DNA of 64,000 bases from assembly GCA_902790465.1 (NCBI GenBank), contig CADASF010000012.1, positions 1-64,000 on the forward strand, read 5' to 3'. Below are positions 17,611 to 26,816 of the stretch, in pieces. The notes under the pieces are model-generated. The model was given only the letters and a program-made list of their open reading frames with translations. It had not been told where the DNA came from and made no database searches. A program made the position numbers and the translations under genes. Origin of the DNA: an uncultured bacterium. GTDB taxonomy: Bacteria; Vulcanimicrobiota; CADAWZ01. The stretch's first letter is position 1. Every line of letters begins with the position of its first letter.

Positions 17611-17915
17611 AAATCTCAATTATTAATTCGGTAATTAGGACATGTTGGTAAACTCTATTTTTGCATATTTAACTTATTAGTTTTAGTTTTCAGCCTACGC
17701 CAATTTTGAAAATTATTATGAACTACAAAAATTGATTTACTAAAAAAGACACTGTACAAAAGTTGCTCATTCAAATTATTTAACAGCCGACTTAATAAAA
17801 AGGATTTTTGTTAATAACAAGAGAATAAAACAAAGTTTTATTTATTTTTGCAAATAACGGCTAAAAATATTTTTATGCCGTAACAATACAAACAATATGA
17901 GAGGTATAATATAAA
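17611..17915. other. Intergenic region with repeat modules and a hairpin
   Basis: 305 bases without a gene. 17643-17705 is a copy of the module also at 25158-25227. 17707-17740 repeats the TTTTGAAAATTATTATGAAC/ACAAAAATTGATT arm of the foldback family (compare the reverse complement of 1757-1790). 17750-17780 is a diverged copy of the module at 1991-2026. TAACGGC near 17857 and GCCGTAA near 17877 form a hairpin just before the small zinc protein gene. Confidence 0.6.
17643..17705. repeat. Dispersed intergenic repeat, copy A
   Basis: TGTTGGTAAACTCTATTTTT, then GCATAT, a variable middle, and GCCTACGCCAATT match the element at 25158-25227, which has the same order with a shorter middle. Confidence 0.6.
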
Positions 17916-18101
17916 ATGGCTAAGAATGTAAGTAGCGGAAAAAGTTCTACAAAAAAACCTGGCGATCCAAAATGCCGTGGTTGTCATGGACTTCTTGAAA
18001 ATAGCGAAGCAATAAGAATTGGCGGAGCTAAGTGGCACTATGAATGTGCAGTAAAAGCTGGAAAGAAAATCCCTGCTGAATATCAAAAAGTAGAAGAATA
18101 A
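17916..18101 (+). CDS. Small zinc-finger-like protein upstream of EF-G2
   Basis: 61 residues with a flexible S/K/G-rich start and one compact metal motif: C20-x2-C23 (KCRGCHGLL) and H44-x2-C47 (WHYECAV), the spacing of half a PARP/LIM-like treble-clef finger. A role in nucleic-acid or protein binding is inferred. It ends 36 bases before the EF-G2 gene and is probably co-transcribed. AGAGG precedes the ATG at moderate distance. I know no named family. Confidence 0.6.
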   Translation: MAKNVSSGKSSTKKPGDPKCRGCHGLLENSEAIRIGGAKWHYECAVKAGKKIPAEYQKVEE

Positions 18102-18137
18102 TAAAATCCAAGCGATTTTATTTTTAAGGAGGAACAG

Positions 18138-20216
18138 GTGAAGAAATATACTACCGATAAAATCAGAAATATCGCTTTTTATGGTCATGGCGGAAGTGGA
18201 AAAACATCTATGGCAGAAGCAATGCTTTTCAATACTGGCGTTCTCGACAGAATGGGAAAAGTAGAAGATGGAAATACCGCAATGGACTTTGATGATGAAG
18301 AAAAGAAACGCGGTATGTCGATATATACATCTTTAGCACCATGTCAATGGAAAGAATATAAAATCAACTGCCTTGATGTACCTGGATTTTTGGATTTCGT
18401 CGGAGAAATCAAGAGTTCTATTTCAGTAATAGAAGGTGCAATTCTTTTTGCTTCAGCAAATTCAGGTCTTGAAGTTGGTCTTGAGAGAGTTTGGGACGAA
18501 ATTGAAACAAGAAAATTGCCATCAATCCTTGTTGTCAATAAAATGGACAAGGAAAATGCAGATTACTATAAAGTAATACAGAGCATAAGAGAGAAACTTT
18601 CACCTTCATTCCATCCTATCCATCTTCCAATAGGTTCAAGTGAAACATATTCTGGATATGTTGACATTGTTACAATGACTGCATACAAATATGAAAATGG
18701 AAAAGCTGTAAAGATAGACATTCCTGCAGACATGAGCGACAAAATAGAAGAGTACAGATCAGCTCTTGTAGAATCAGCTGCAGAAGGTGACGATGAACTC
18801 CTCGAAAAATATCTTGAAACAATGGAATTGACAGATGAAGAAGTTGTAAGAGGATTAAAAGAAGCTGTAAAGGCAGGAAAAGTCATTCCAGTCATAAGTG
18901 CTTCAGCAACAAAAAATATAGCTGTTGATGCATTGATGAATGCAGTCATAGATTTGATTCCATCTCCAGCTGAAGTCCCAGTTCCAATGGGTATAAATCC
19001 AGCTTCAGGTGATGCTGTCGAAGTAAATATAGATTCTCCATTCTCAGCATTTGTATTTAAGACAACAGCTGATCCATATGTAGGAAAACTGACATTCCTT
19101 CGCATATATTCAGGCTCATTTGCAGGCAACCGTGCTGTCTATAATCCAAATAAGGACAAAGAAGAAAAAGTTGCTGGTCTCTTGACAATAAGAGGCAAAA
19201 ACCAAGAAAATACAGATGAAGTCGCTGCTGGCGATATTGTAACAGTAGCAAAATTGGTATATACAGTAACTGGTGATACACTCTGTACAAAAGAATCTCC
19301 TGTAATGTATCCAGCAATAGAATTTCCACCAACAGCTATATCAATGGCAATCTTCCCAAAGAGTAAAGGTGATGAAGATAAACTTGGAACAGGTCTTGCA
19401 AAGATAAGTGATGAAGATCCTACATTCAAGGTAATGCGTGATACAGAAACAAAAGAAACTGTAGTAAGTGGTATGGGAGAACTTCATCTTGACATTGCAA
19501 AATGCAAAATGAAAAAGAAATTCGGAATTGATGTTGAACTCAGCTATCCAAGAATTTCTTATAAAGAGACAATAAAGAAAAAAGCACATGTTGACAGCAA
19601 ACACAAAAAACAATCAGGTGGAAAAGGTCAATATGGTCACTGTGTACTCGATATAGAACCACTCGAAAGAGGTAAATACTTCGAGTTCATCGACAAAATT
19701 GTCGGTGGTGCTATACCAAGAAACTTCATTCCTTCAATTGAAAAAGGAATCAGAAAAACTATGGAAGAGGGAGCTATCGCAGGTTATCCTATTGTTGATA
19801 TATCTATTTCAGTAGTAGATGGTTCTTATCACCCTGTTGACTCTTCAGATATGGCATTCCAAATTGCTGGAAGCAAAGGTTTAAAAGAAGGTATGAAAAC
19901 AGCAAATCCTTGCTTACTCGAACCAATCAACAATGTTGAAGTAACAGTTCCTGATCAGTATATGGGTGATGTCATTGGTGACATAAATGCAAAAAGAGGA
20001 AGAATTATGGGTATGGAACCAATAGGCAAAAAAGGTCTCCAGCTCGTAAAAGCTCAAGTTCCTCTTGCAGAAATGCAGAAATATGCTATTGACTTGCGTT
20101 CAATGACACAAGGCAGAGGTGTTTATGTAATGAACTTCGATCACTATGAGGAAGTTCCAGCACAGATAGCCGAAGGAATCATTGCAGAATACGAAAAGAA
20201 CAAAAAAGAAGAATAA
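18138..20216 (+). CDS. EF-G2-type translation elongation factor GTPase
   Basis: 692 residues with the full five-domain EF-G layout. G1 is GHGGSGKTS (near 15-23), G2 RGMSIYTSL, G3 D80-VPGF84, G4 VNKMDK. Canonical EF-G has DTPGH in G3, whose His activates water for GTP hydrolysis; here it is Phe. GHGGSGKT and the altered G3 place it in the EF-G-like (EF-G2) subgroup rather than the main translocase, which must be encoded elsewhere. Domain IV (KQSGGKGQYGHCVLDIEPL) is intact. The GTG start at 18138 follows a perfect AAGGAGG. Precise role (ribosome recycling, stress) is not known. Confidence 0.85.
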   Translation: MKKYTTDKIRNIAFYGHGGSGKTSMAEAMLFNTGVLDRMGKVEDGNTAMDFDDEEKKRGMSIYTSLAPCQWKEYKINCLDVPGFLDFVGEIKSSISVIEGAILFASANSGLEVGLERVWDEIETRKLPSILVVNKMDKENADYYKVIQSIREKLSPSFHPIHLPIGSSETYSGYVDIVTMTAYKYENGKAVKIDIPADMSDKIEEYRSALVESAAEGDDELLEKYLETMELTDEEVVRGLKEAVKAGKVIPVISASATKNIAVDALMNAVIDLIPSPAEVPVPMGINPASGDAVEVNIDSPFSAFVFKTTADPYVGKLTFLRIYSGSFAGNRAVYNPNKDKEEKVAGLLTIRGKNQENTDEVAAGDIVTVAKLVYTVTGDTLCTKESPVMYPAIEFPPTAISMAIFPKSKGDEDKLGTGLAKISDEDPTFKVMRDTETKETVVSGMGELHLDIAKCKMKKKFGIDVELSYPRISYKETIKKKAHVDSKHKKQSGGKGQYGHCVLDIEPLERGKYFEFIDKIVGGAIPRNFIPSIEKGIRKTMEEGAIAGYPIVDISISVVDGSYHPVDSSDMAFQIAGSKGLKEGMKTANPCLLEPINNVEVTVPDQYMGDVIGDINAKRGRIMGMEPIGKKGLQLVKAQVPLAEMQKYAIDLRSMTQGRGVYVMNFDHYEEVPAQIAEGIIAEYEKNKKEE

Positions 20217-20241
20217 TTTTTTATCAAATAATTAAAATATT

Positions 20242-20275
20242 GGGGATGATTAATTTATTTTTCATCCCCTATTTT
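20242..20275 (+). terminator. Terminator-like hairpin after EF-G2
   Basis: GGGGATGA (20242-20249) pairs with TCATCCCC (20262-20269), followed by TATTTT. The T-run is short, so some read-through into the next gene is possible. Confidence 0.6.
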
Positions 20276-20289
20276 AGAAAGGAAAAAAA

Positions 20290-21546
20290 ATGAAAAGATT
20301 CTCAGCAATTTTAGCAGCAACAATTTTTGCATTTACGCTATCTGGATGTGGAGATGGTGGAACAGCTGGAGCTCCAGAACACGCATCACCTGGTGTTTTA
20401 ATTTCTGGTGGTGGTAGCTCTCCAACCCCAACTCCAACTCCTACACCTACTCCAGAGCCAACAGTAGATCCAACTGTTGATACAAATGTCAAAAAAATAT
20501 ATTACTCAACAAATGGTAGTATAACAGATGTATGTATAAATGGAGATAACATATATTTTCCTGTCATAGCAGGTCAAAATAGCAAAATAGTTAATTGTGA
20601 TCTATCAAAAAACACACAAAAAGATTTAATTAAAGGAATAACAAAGCCTTTCTCAGTTGCATATAATAATAACTGTTTGTATTATGCAACAAGAGAGGGA
20701 AATAGTGGTCATATTTGGAAATATGATTTAAATAAAGGTGGGTCTCCTAAAAGTTTCCAACCTGGCACAAGTACAACAAAACTTCTCGATCCAACATATA
20801 TGAGAAATTTAGCTGGTAGTATAGTGGGATTGGATTTTTCTAGCCAATCAAGATCTGCATATGTGTTATATGATACAGAAAATAAATATATAACAACACC
20901 TTCAAGCACTGTAATTTCTCAAGCTAATTTTTTCAATATGTATCCATTTACAGATGGCAAAACTCGTTTTCTCGTAACAGGAAGTCTTTCCGCTTTAGGA
21001 GGAATAGCTGTATATAGACCAACAGATACAGGTTTCCAAGAAGTAAAAAGTGTATCAAGCGAATATCCAATAGCCTCTGGAGAAACTACAGGACGATTTG
21101 TAACCGCAATATCTGATACTATAGATCTGAATACTCTTGAATCTAAAGTAATATATTCCAGTTTTGAAGATACCATGAATATATATGTTTATAACCCAAG
21201 TGGAACAGATACAAAATTTGTTTCCAATGGTGCCGTTCCACCTGTATATGATATGGTATATTCCCTACGTTCTAACAAGTATTACTTTACAGCTTGTTCA
21301 ACAAACGGTTCACAAGGTGTATATAAAATGAGTGCAACTGGTAAAAATATTCAAAGGATAGCTTCTTCATCAACTGAAAATACAATGTTAGGTCCAGCAA
21401 GAATTATTTTAAGTGGAAGAAATGTCGGAGATGGCTATGAAGAAATAATTTGGACTTGTGGTGGTGGCTCTTTCGATACTGCTAAAGGCGAATTCACAAA
21501 TTCTGCAAATGGTGCTGTATATTCTAAAATAGAACCAATAAATTAA
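20290..21546 (+). CDS. Lipoprotein with Pro-Thr linker, likely beta-propeller
   Basis: 418 residues. The signal peptide ends in lipobox LSGC, so Cys20 should be lipidated. A Gly/Ser stretch and a PT repeat (five or so PT pairs, about 47-58) form a flexible linker. The rest is beta-rich, with repeated segments of the form ITDVCINGDNIYFPV, PFSVAYNNNCLYYAT and DMVYSLRSNKYYFTAC, suggesting a propeller that binds a ligand at the surface. No enzyme motif is seen. Terminators lie on both sides, so it is a single-gene unit. Confidence 0.65.
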   Translation: MKRFSAILAATIFAFTLSGCGDGGTAGAPEHASPGVLISGGGSSPTPTPTPTPTPEPTVDPTVDTNVKKIYYSTNGSITDVCINGDNIYFPVIAGQNSKIVNCDLSKNTQKDLIKGITKPFSVAYNNNCLYYATREGNSGHIWKYDLNKGGSPKSFQPGTSTTKLLDPTYMRNLAGSIVGLDFSSQSRSAYVLYDTENKYITTPSSTVISQANFFNMYPFTDGKTRFLVTGSLSALGGIAVYRPTDTGFQEVKSVSSEYPIASGETTGRFVTAISDTIDLNTLESKVIYSSFEDTMNIYVYNPSGTDTKFVSNGAVPPVYDMVYSLRSNKYYFTACSTNGSQGVYKMSATGKNIQRIASSSTENTMLGPARIILSGRNVGDGYEEIIWTCGGGSFDTAKGEFTNSANGAVYSKIEPIN

Positions 21547-21570
21547 ATTAAAAATTAAAATATCTGATAA

Positions 21571-21608
21571 AATAACACCTCTATAAAAATAGGGGTGTTA
21601 TTTTTTTT
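21571..21608 (+). terminator. Intrinsic terminator
   Basis: AATAACACCTCTA and TAGGGGTGTTATT pair around an A-rich loop, followed by a run of eight T. Confidence 0.88.
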
Positions 21609-21675
21609 ATAAAAAATGATAAATCATAGCCTAAAAAGAATATATAAAAAAAATATATAAATAGAGGTAAAAAAA

Positions 21676-22293
21676 ATTTATAAATATTTCTTCTCAATAC
21701 TTCTAATAATAACAATATTTTTTTCAATATCTTTTGCTTCTGAAACAAAAAAAGATGAAAAAGCAGAGCGTATTTTAAAAAAACTTGAAGATAAAAACAA
21801 AGATATTAAAAATTTTTCTGTAAAATTCAATGCAATTATATATTGTTTTTCAATGCAATTACCATTAAATGGAAAATTTGTATTTGAATATCCAGATAAA
21901 ATGAATATGACACTATATAATGTTCCAATATTTTTAAGTAATTATAAAGGAATATTCAAAGGACTGGCTCCAGCAGGAACAGCTTATGGAGGAGGAAAGA
22001 GAAAATATATAAGAACAGAAAAAACAAAGGGAAAAACACTTCATCTCATACAGGTAAATCCACCTCCCAAACAAAATATAAAAGAAATATTTATGTGGAT
22101 AAATGATGAAAATGGCAATCCAGACTATCTATCAATAAAATACAGAGACGGAACAAATGTAGAAAGTGAAAATTCATTTAAAAATGAATTTAAATACTCA
22201 CTTCCAGATTCTCAAAAAGCATTATTGAAATCAAAAATATTCAACGCAAAGGCAAGTGTAAAATATAAAGAATATAAAATTAATAAAAAATAG
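21676..22293 (+). CDS. LolA-like lipoprotein carrier with apparent ATT start
   Basis: The frame opens after a TAA at 21658. The first ATG (21853) would remove a perfect signal peptide: codons from 21676 read YKYFFSILLIITIFFSISFAS. The only site with a ribosome binding site is ATT at 21676, eight bases after AGAGG; there is no ATG, GTG or TTG in frame before 21853. From ATT the product is 205 residues, the normal LolA length. NFSVKFNAIIYCFSMQLPLNG, KFVFEYPDKMNM and the later beta strands resemble LolA, which shuttles lipoproteins across the periplasm. The LolA call is tentative, and an assembly error at the start is possible. Confidence 0.6.
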   Translation: MYKYFFSILLIITIFFSISFASETKKDEKAERILKKLEDKNKDIKNFSVKFNAIIYCFSMQLPLNGKFVFEYPDKMNMTLYNVPIFLSNYKGIFKGLAPAGTAYGGGKRKYIRTEKTKGKTLHLIQVNPPPKQNIKEIFMWINDENGNPDYLSIKYRDGTNVESENSFKNEFKYSLPDSQKALLKSKIFNAKASVKYKEYKINKK

Positions 22294-22351
22294 GGATTTT
22301 ATAAAAAAATTTAGAATATATAAATAAAATCGAAAGGGGAAATCGAAAAAC

Positions 22352-24313
22352 ATGAAATTTAAATTTTCAATATTATTATTTCTTTGCTTTTTCATGATTG
22401 CTTCTGTGCCTTCATTTGCACAGGTAAATACAACAGAAATTAAGCAAGAAAATTCAAAAGAAAATAATAAATCAGAAGAGCCAAAAGGTCCACCTGTTGA
22501 AGTTCTAAAAGATGAGATAGGTCTTATAGTCACAGAAAACGGGACAATGGTTCAAACAGAGGATGAATCAATAAAAATTTTAACTGAAAAAGCTGCAAAA
22601 GAATATTCAAAAGTTGTGAGATTCTATACGGCAACTGAACAAAAATTTCGCATTGAGTTCGCAAGAGTAATAAAAAAAGATAAAAGAATAATTGACATAA
22701 CAAAAGATCCTGAGTCAATAGCTTCTAAAGATTTTCCACCTCTAAAAGATTCACCATTATACAAAAATTTAAGAGGAGTTATTCTTGATTTTGGAACTCT
22801 TGAAGTTGGAGATACAATAGAATACAGAGTATTAATAACAGATTTAGAGCCATATCCAAATAAAGCATTTTGGGTGACATCTATGTCTCGTGATATAAGT
22901 ACTCTCAAAAATTCAAAAGTAATTTTCACTTGTCCAGAAAATACTTCTTTTAATTATGTAACTTATAGACAAAAAGATTCAAAAATGCCTTTATCTAAAA
23001 AGACATCAAAAGGTATAGACAACTATTCAATTACATTTAAAAATGTTCCAGCATTTAAAGAAGAAATAGCTATGCCTCCTATTGCTTCTATTTCTCCAAA
23101 GGTTATGATTTCAAGTTTTAAAAATTGGTCAGAATTATCAAATATGATAAATGAACTCCTAAAAGATAAATTGACCTTAAGTGAAAAGATGATCAAAGAT
23201 TTAAAATTTTTGGAATCAGAATCAACAAAAAAAGGACTCGAAGATAAAATCTATAACTTAGTAAAAACTTCAAAGACAGTTGTAAATGTTGGATATGGTC
23301 TTGGTAGCTATAGATTCAACAAAGTAGCTGATATATATCAACAGAAAAAAATATCATCTATTGATTCTGCTTTATTGCTTTATTCACTTTATAAACAAGC
23401 AGGAATTGATGCACACATAGCATTAGCAGCTTCAAATACAATTGGAAATATATCAAAAGAATTACCTTCAGTTCAACAATTTGACACAGTTTTAGTTGTT
23501 ATTCCACAACAAGATGGAAAATATAAATGGCTCGATCCAAGTTATAGATCGACATTTGCAGGAGAACTTCCACAAGAACTTAATGATTCAGATGCAATGA
23601 TTGTTAACAATGTTGGAACACTTACAAAAACTCCTAAATCTGTTGCATACAAAAACAGAGAAGAAATAAAAGGAGAAGTCAAATTACTTGCAGATGGAAA
23701 TGCAGATGCTGTTATAAACTGCGACTTTTTCGGAACAAATGCCATATCTTGGACTGGTCTTTACAATCAATTAAATGATATACAAAGACAAAATCTATAT
23801 AAAGTAATTGCCCAAAGAACTGCTCCAAATGCAAATGTACTAAATAGTGGATTAAGTGTACCAAAAACAGCAGAAGAACCATTTTCTGTATTTGTAAGAT
23901 ATATCTCATTTACCATGGCAAAAAAAGTAGGAGACAATAGATTTGAATGTGCACTGCCAATATTAAAAGGTGGAGATATGAGAAAAATAATACAGAGTAA
24001 TCTCTTGGATAGAGAATCACCTGTATTTGTTGGTACCCCTTGTCAAGAAGATAGAAGTTTCAGAATAAATCTTCCTGAAGGTGTAAAAGTTGTTGAGATG
24101 CCAAAACAAATTAATATTGATAACAATGTTGGTTCATTTCAAATAATATGTGATAAAACAGATAAAACAATATATTATCACAGTCGTCTTGTATTAAAAA
24201 AATCTATGGTTGAAAAAGAAGAATTTAAAGAACTAGAAGATATTTTAAAAGTAGCAAGTAATTCTGGAACAGATAAAATAATATTAACAGGAATAACAGC
24301 AGGTAAAAGATAA
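22352..24313 (+). CDS. Secreted DUF3857 / transglutaminase-like protein
   Basis: 653 residues with a signal peptide (cleavage near FAQ). Residues about 60-230 fit DUF3857 (TENGTMVQTEDESIKIL, LRGVILDFGTLEVGDTIEYR). The central region, about 290-400, occupies the transglutaminase-like place (SIDSALLLYSLYKQAGIDAH, then VQQFDTVLVVIPQ and YKWLDPSYR). The catalytic Cys of the usual DCxD segment is replaced (SIDSALLL), although H and D positions are plausible, so it may be non-catalytic. The family is common in the periplasm of diderms with unknown substrate. The stop overlaps the ispE start (TAATG). Confidence 0.75.
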   Translation: MKFKFSILLFLCFFMIASVPSFAQVNTTEIKQENSKENNKSEEPKGPPVEVLKDEIGLIVTENGTMVQTEDESIKILTEKAAKEYSKVVRFYTATEQKFRIEFARVIKKDKRIIDITKDPESIASKDFPPLKDSPLYKNLRGVILDFGTLEVGDTIEYRVLITDLEPYPNKAFWVTSMSRDISTLKNSKVIFTCPENTSFNYVTYRQKDSKMPLSKKTSKGIDNYSITFKNVPAFKEEIAMPPIASISPKVMISSFKNWSELSNMINELLKDKLTLSEKMIKDLKFLESESTKKGLEDKIYNLVKTSKTVVNVGYGLGSYRFNKVADIYQQKKISSIDSALLLYSLYKQAGIDAHIALAASNTIGNISKELPSVQQFDTVLVVIPQQDGKYKWLDPSYRSTFAGELPQELNDSDAMIVNNVGTLTKTPKSVAYKNREEIKGEVKLLADGNADAVINCDFFGTNAISWTGLYNQLNDIQRQNLYKVIAQRTAPNANVLNSGLSVPKTAEEPFSVFVRYISFTMAKKVGDNRFECALPILKGGDMRKIIQSNLLDRESPVFVGTPCQEDRSFRINLPEGVKVVEMPKQINIDNNVGSFQIICDKTDKTIYYHSRLVLKKSMVEKEEFKELEDILKVASNSGTDKIILTGITAGKR

Positions 24314-25146
24314 TGACAACAATTTGCAAAAATGCTTTTGCAAAGGTTAATACTTCACTTATTCTTGGAGAAAAAAGGCATGACGGTTTTCATAATATAA
24401 AAACCGTCATGCTTAAAATATCACTAAATGATAAACTTGAATTCCGTCTAACAGAAAAAAAATCGACTTTAAAAATAAAAGGCGAACTGTCAGACGGAAT
24501 TTCTGTTTTAGAAGATAACCTTGTTCTAAAAGCATTAAAAAACATAAAGAATATAGCGGATATAAATGACAACTATGAAATAACACTTACAAAAAATATT
24601 CCGTCACAAGCTGGATTAGGTGGAGGCTCATCTGATGCAGGTGCAGTTATATCATTTATAAAAGAAAAATATAATTTATCTATTGAACAAGCACAAAAAG
24701 CCGCAGAAGAAACAGGAAGTGATGTTCCTTTCTTTTTATATGGTAATAGGTCTCTTTCAGAAGGGAGAGGAGAAATAATAACACCTCTCCCCCATATTGC
24801 AAAACTATATTTAATAATAATATTACCAAATTTTGGAATATCAACACCTGAAGCTTACGGACTTTGGGACGAATATTATTCAAAAAATAAAATAAACGAA
24901 AATTTCAATATAAATACAGAAATTTTTCAAAATGATTTTGAAAAAGCCTTAAAAGATAAATATCCTCAAATAGAAGAAATAAAAAATATATTAAAAAAGG
25001 AAAAAGCCACTAATGCTCTATTGTCAGGAAGTGGCTCTGCAGTATGTGGCTTTTTTAATTCAAAAGAAATAAGAGATATTGCTTTTAATAATATAAAAAA
25101 TTATATAGTTCCAAAATATCAAATCTTCAAATCTGAAACATTATAG
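24313..25146 (+). CDS. ispE: 4-diphosphocytidyl-2-C-methyl-D-erythritol kinase
   Basis: 277 residues of a GHMP kinase for the MEP pathway to isoprenoids; phosphorylates CDP-methylerythritol. AFAKVNTSLILGEKRHDGFH is the substrate segment, IPSQAGLGGGSSDAGAV the GHMP ATP loop, and LLSGSGSAVCGFF the C-terminal motif. It shares one base with the stop of the preceding gene, so translation is coupled, though no functional link is evident. It is the last + strand gene before the long - strand block. Confidence 0.95.
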   Translation: MTTICKNAFAKVNTSLILGEKRHDGFHNIKTVMLKISLNDKLEFRLTEKKSTLKIKGELSDGISVLEDNLVLKALKNIKNIADINDNYEITLTKNIPSQAGLGGGSSDAGAVISFIKEKYNLSIEQAQKAAEETGSDVPFFLYGNRSLSEGRGEIITPLPHIAKLYLIIILPNFGISTPEAYGLWDEYYSKNKINENFNINTEIFQNDFEKALKDKYPQIEEIKNILKKEKATNALLSGSGSAVCGFFNSKEIRDIAFNNIKNYIVPKYQIFKSETL

Positions 25147-25157
25147 TAAACTAGGGA

Positions 25158-25227
25158 GTGTTGGTGAACTCTATTTTTGCATATCCTGTTAGTTTTCTGC
25201 CTACGCTAATTGGTAGTTTACCAACAC
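25158..25227. repeat. Dispersed intergenic repeat with inverted ends, copy B
   Basis: GTGTTGGTGAACT (25158-25170) is the reverse complement, with one mismatch, of AGTTTACCAACAC (25215-25227). The interior matches 17643-17705 (CTCTATTTTTGCATAT, then AGTTTTCTGCCTACGC). It sits where + and - transcription units converge and may also serve as terminator. Confidence 0.65.
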
Positions 25228-25230
25228 ACG

Positions 25231-26715
25231 CTAATCTTTACAAAACATATCATATAACATATCGGCCAAATATTCAGCATTTTGTGATGAGCCGATATTT
25301 TTTATTAAAATATTGCTTGTTCCATCTTTCATATACACAAGAATTCCAAATCCATATTTCTTACCACGTATAGATTTAATAATATTTGGTAAAATATTTT
25401 CTGGATTTTGTAGTATTCTAAAAACTTCTAAATCACATTCATAAGCCCTAAAATCAACAATATTTCCAATATCATTTGAATAACTCAATTTTTTCTTACC
25501 AAAAAAATCTATATCCCAAAAAATAAGCTCATTTTTATCCATAGACACTGCATAATTTAAAAATCTATACTTATAATAGAAAAATCCTACAATAAAATAA
25601 ATAATTAAAATGCAAATATACAATATCACAAAAATAGTAGAAATATAATCAAAATAGATGTTATGCATTGCAAACAATAAATAATATATTGAAGTAGCAA
25701 ACATGAAAAAACTAAAATGTATACTCAAAAAGAGCATAAGCAAATTTTTAACAGCTTCATCAGAAGAAGAATATTTAGTTATTGTTATAACATCTTCCTT
25801 ATCACTAAAAGAAAAATATTTAGAAAAATTCACTATTGATTTAAATGGGTGTTTATAATTGTCATCTATCAAATGTTTAACTGAATCATCTTGTTGTTTT
25901 TCATCACTTGAGTCGTTTGATTTATTATCTTCCTCTTTTTCAAATTTTGTATATAGATTCTTTTTGTTAAAATCATATTCGCCTTCTATAGGTGTATCAT
26001 CAATATTCAAAGTCCTTTCAAACTCTTGTTCAAAAAATCTTGCAATATATTCAGATGGAAGGTCTGATAATAATTTATAATCCCTATCTTCTCCTTCACC
26101 ATCAGAAGATACAATCATCCTCAAATCAAAATACTTATTATAATAAAAATTCTTTATATTCTCTGCTTTGAAAGTTTCTTTCATATTCATGAATCCAAAA
26201 GTTTCTATTTCCAAAGAATCAGAAGTTAATTTTAATTTTATTTCTGAATTTAAATTATATAAAGTATTATCTATAAAGACTATTATTTTAGAAACTAATG
26301 CAATAATAAAAGCAATAAAATAAACAACAAGTAAATATGACAAAAAGACCAAAAAAGAAAATCCTTGATTTATGAATTCAAAAGAAAATAGATTAGAAAT
26401 ATGTGATAAAAGCTCTTGAAAAGTTCCACTAGAAAAAGCATATAAAAAGCAACAAAAACATATAATCCATAGAATAAAAGAAAATCTTATAAAAAAACTA
26501 AAAAGACTTTCAAAAAACATATTGAATCTATTTAAATCAAATCCTGAACGAATAGGATGATCATACCAATTAGAGGCTTTTAATGAAATATTTAGTTCAT
26601 TAAATCCACTTTCTGGTACACCTTCAATTTTTTCAACCCAATTTATATTTATACCACGAGGTACAGATAATTCCTTAAATCGTAAATTAGGCAAAATTCT
26701 CTCATTAGTGGACAT
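25231..26715 (-). CDS. Array member J: doubled TM/PH-like membrane protein, no zinc ribbon
   Basis: 494 residues. Two copies of the array's module follow one another: a pair of long membrane helices (about 70-95 and 120-150) plus a beta-rich PH-like domain, then FFEQEFERTLNIDDTPIEGEYDF (the shared acidic tail motif, near 230-252), then a charged linker (EEDNKSNDSSDEKQQDDS), a second helix pair (about 320-385) and a second PH-like domain. It lacks the N-terminal zinc ribbon of several relatives. It has its own promoter just upstream, unlike the tightly spaced genes before it. Function unknown. Confidence 0.7.
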   Translation of the reverse strand: MSTNERILPNLRFKELSVPRGININWVEKIEGVPESGFNELNISLKASNWYDHPIRSGFDLNRFNMFFESLFSFFIRFSFILWIICFCCFLYAFSSGTFQELLSHISNLFSFEFINQGFSFLVFLSYLLVVYFIAFIIALVSKIIVFIDNTLYNLNSEIKLKLTSDSLEIETFGFMNMKETFKAENIKNFYYNKYFDLRMIVSSDGEGEDRDYKLLSDLPSEYIARFFEQEFERTLNIDDTPIEGEYDFNKKNLYTKFEKEEDNKSNDSSDEKQQDDSVKHLIDDNYKHPFKSIVNFSKYFSFSDKEDVITITKYSSSDEAVKNLLMLFLSIHFSFFMFATSIYYLLFAMHNIYFDYISTIFVILYICILIIYFIVGFFYYKYRFLNYAVSMDKNELIFWDIDFFGKKKLSYSNDIGNIVDFRAYECDLEVFRILQNPENILPNIIKSIRGKKYGFGILVYMKDGTSNILIKNIGSSQNAEYLADMLYDMFCKD

Positions 26716-26784
26716 TTTTAATCCTTTTCTACTTAATCGTTGTAATAATCAATTCACAAAATATAAAATTTAGAGATATTTAAT

Positions 26785-26813
26785 ATTTTATGAAAAAATA
26801 TAAAAAATGTCAA
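26785..26813 (-). promoter_or_regulatory. Sigma-70 promoter of array member J
   Basis: On the - strand TTGACA (26813-26808), a 17-base spacer and TAAAAT (26790-26785) lie about 70 bases before the gene. Confidence 0.65.
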
Positions 26814-26816
26814 TAA

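Noticed and set aside
25158-25373. + strand 71-codon frame after ispE
   Set aside because: It runs through the inverted-repeat element and then antisense to array member J; no ribosome binding site.
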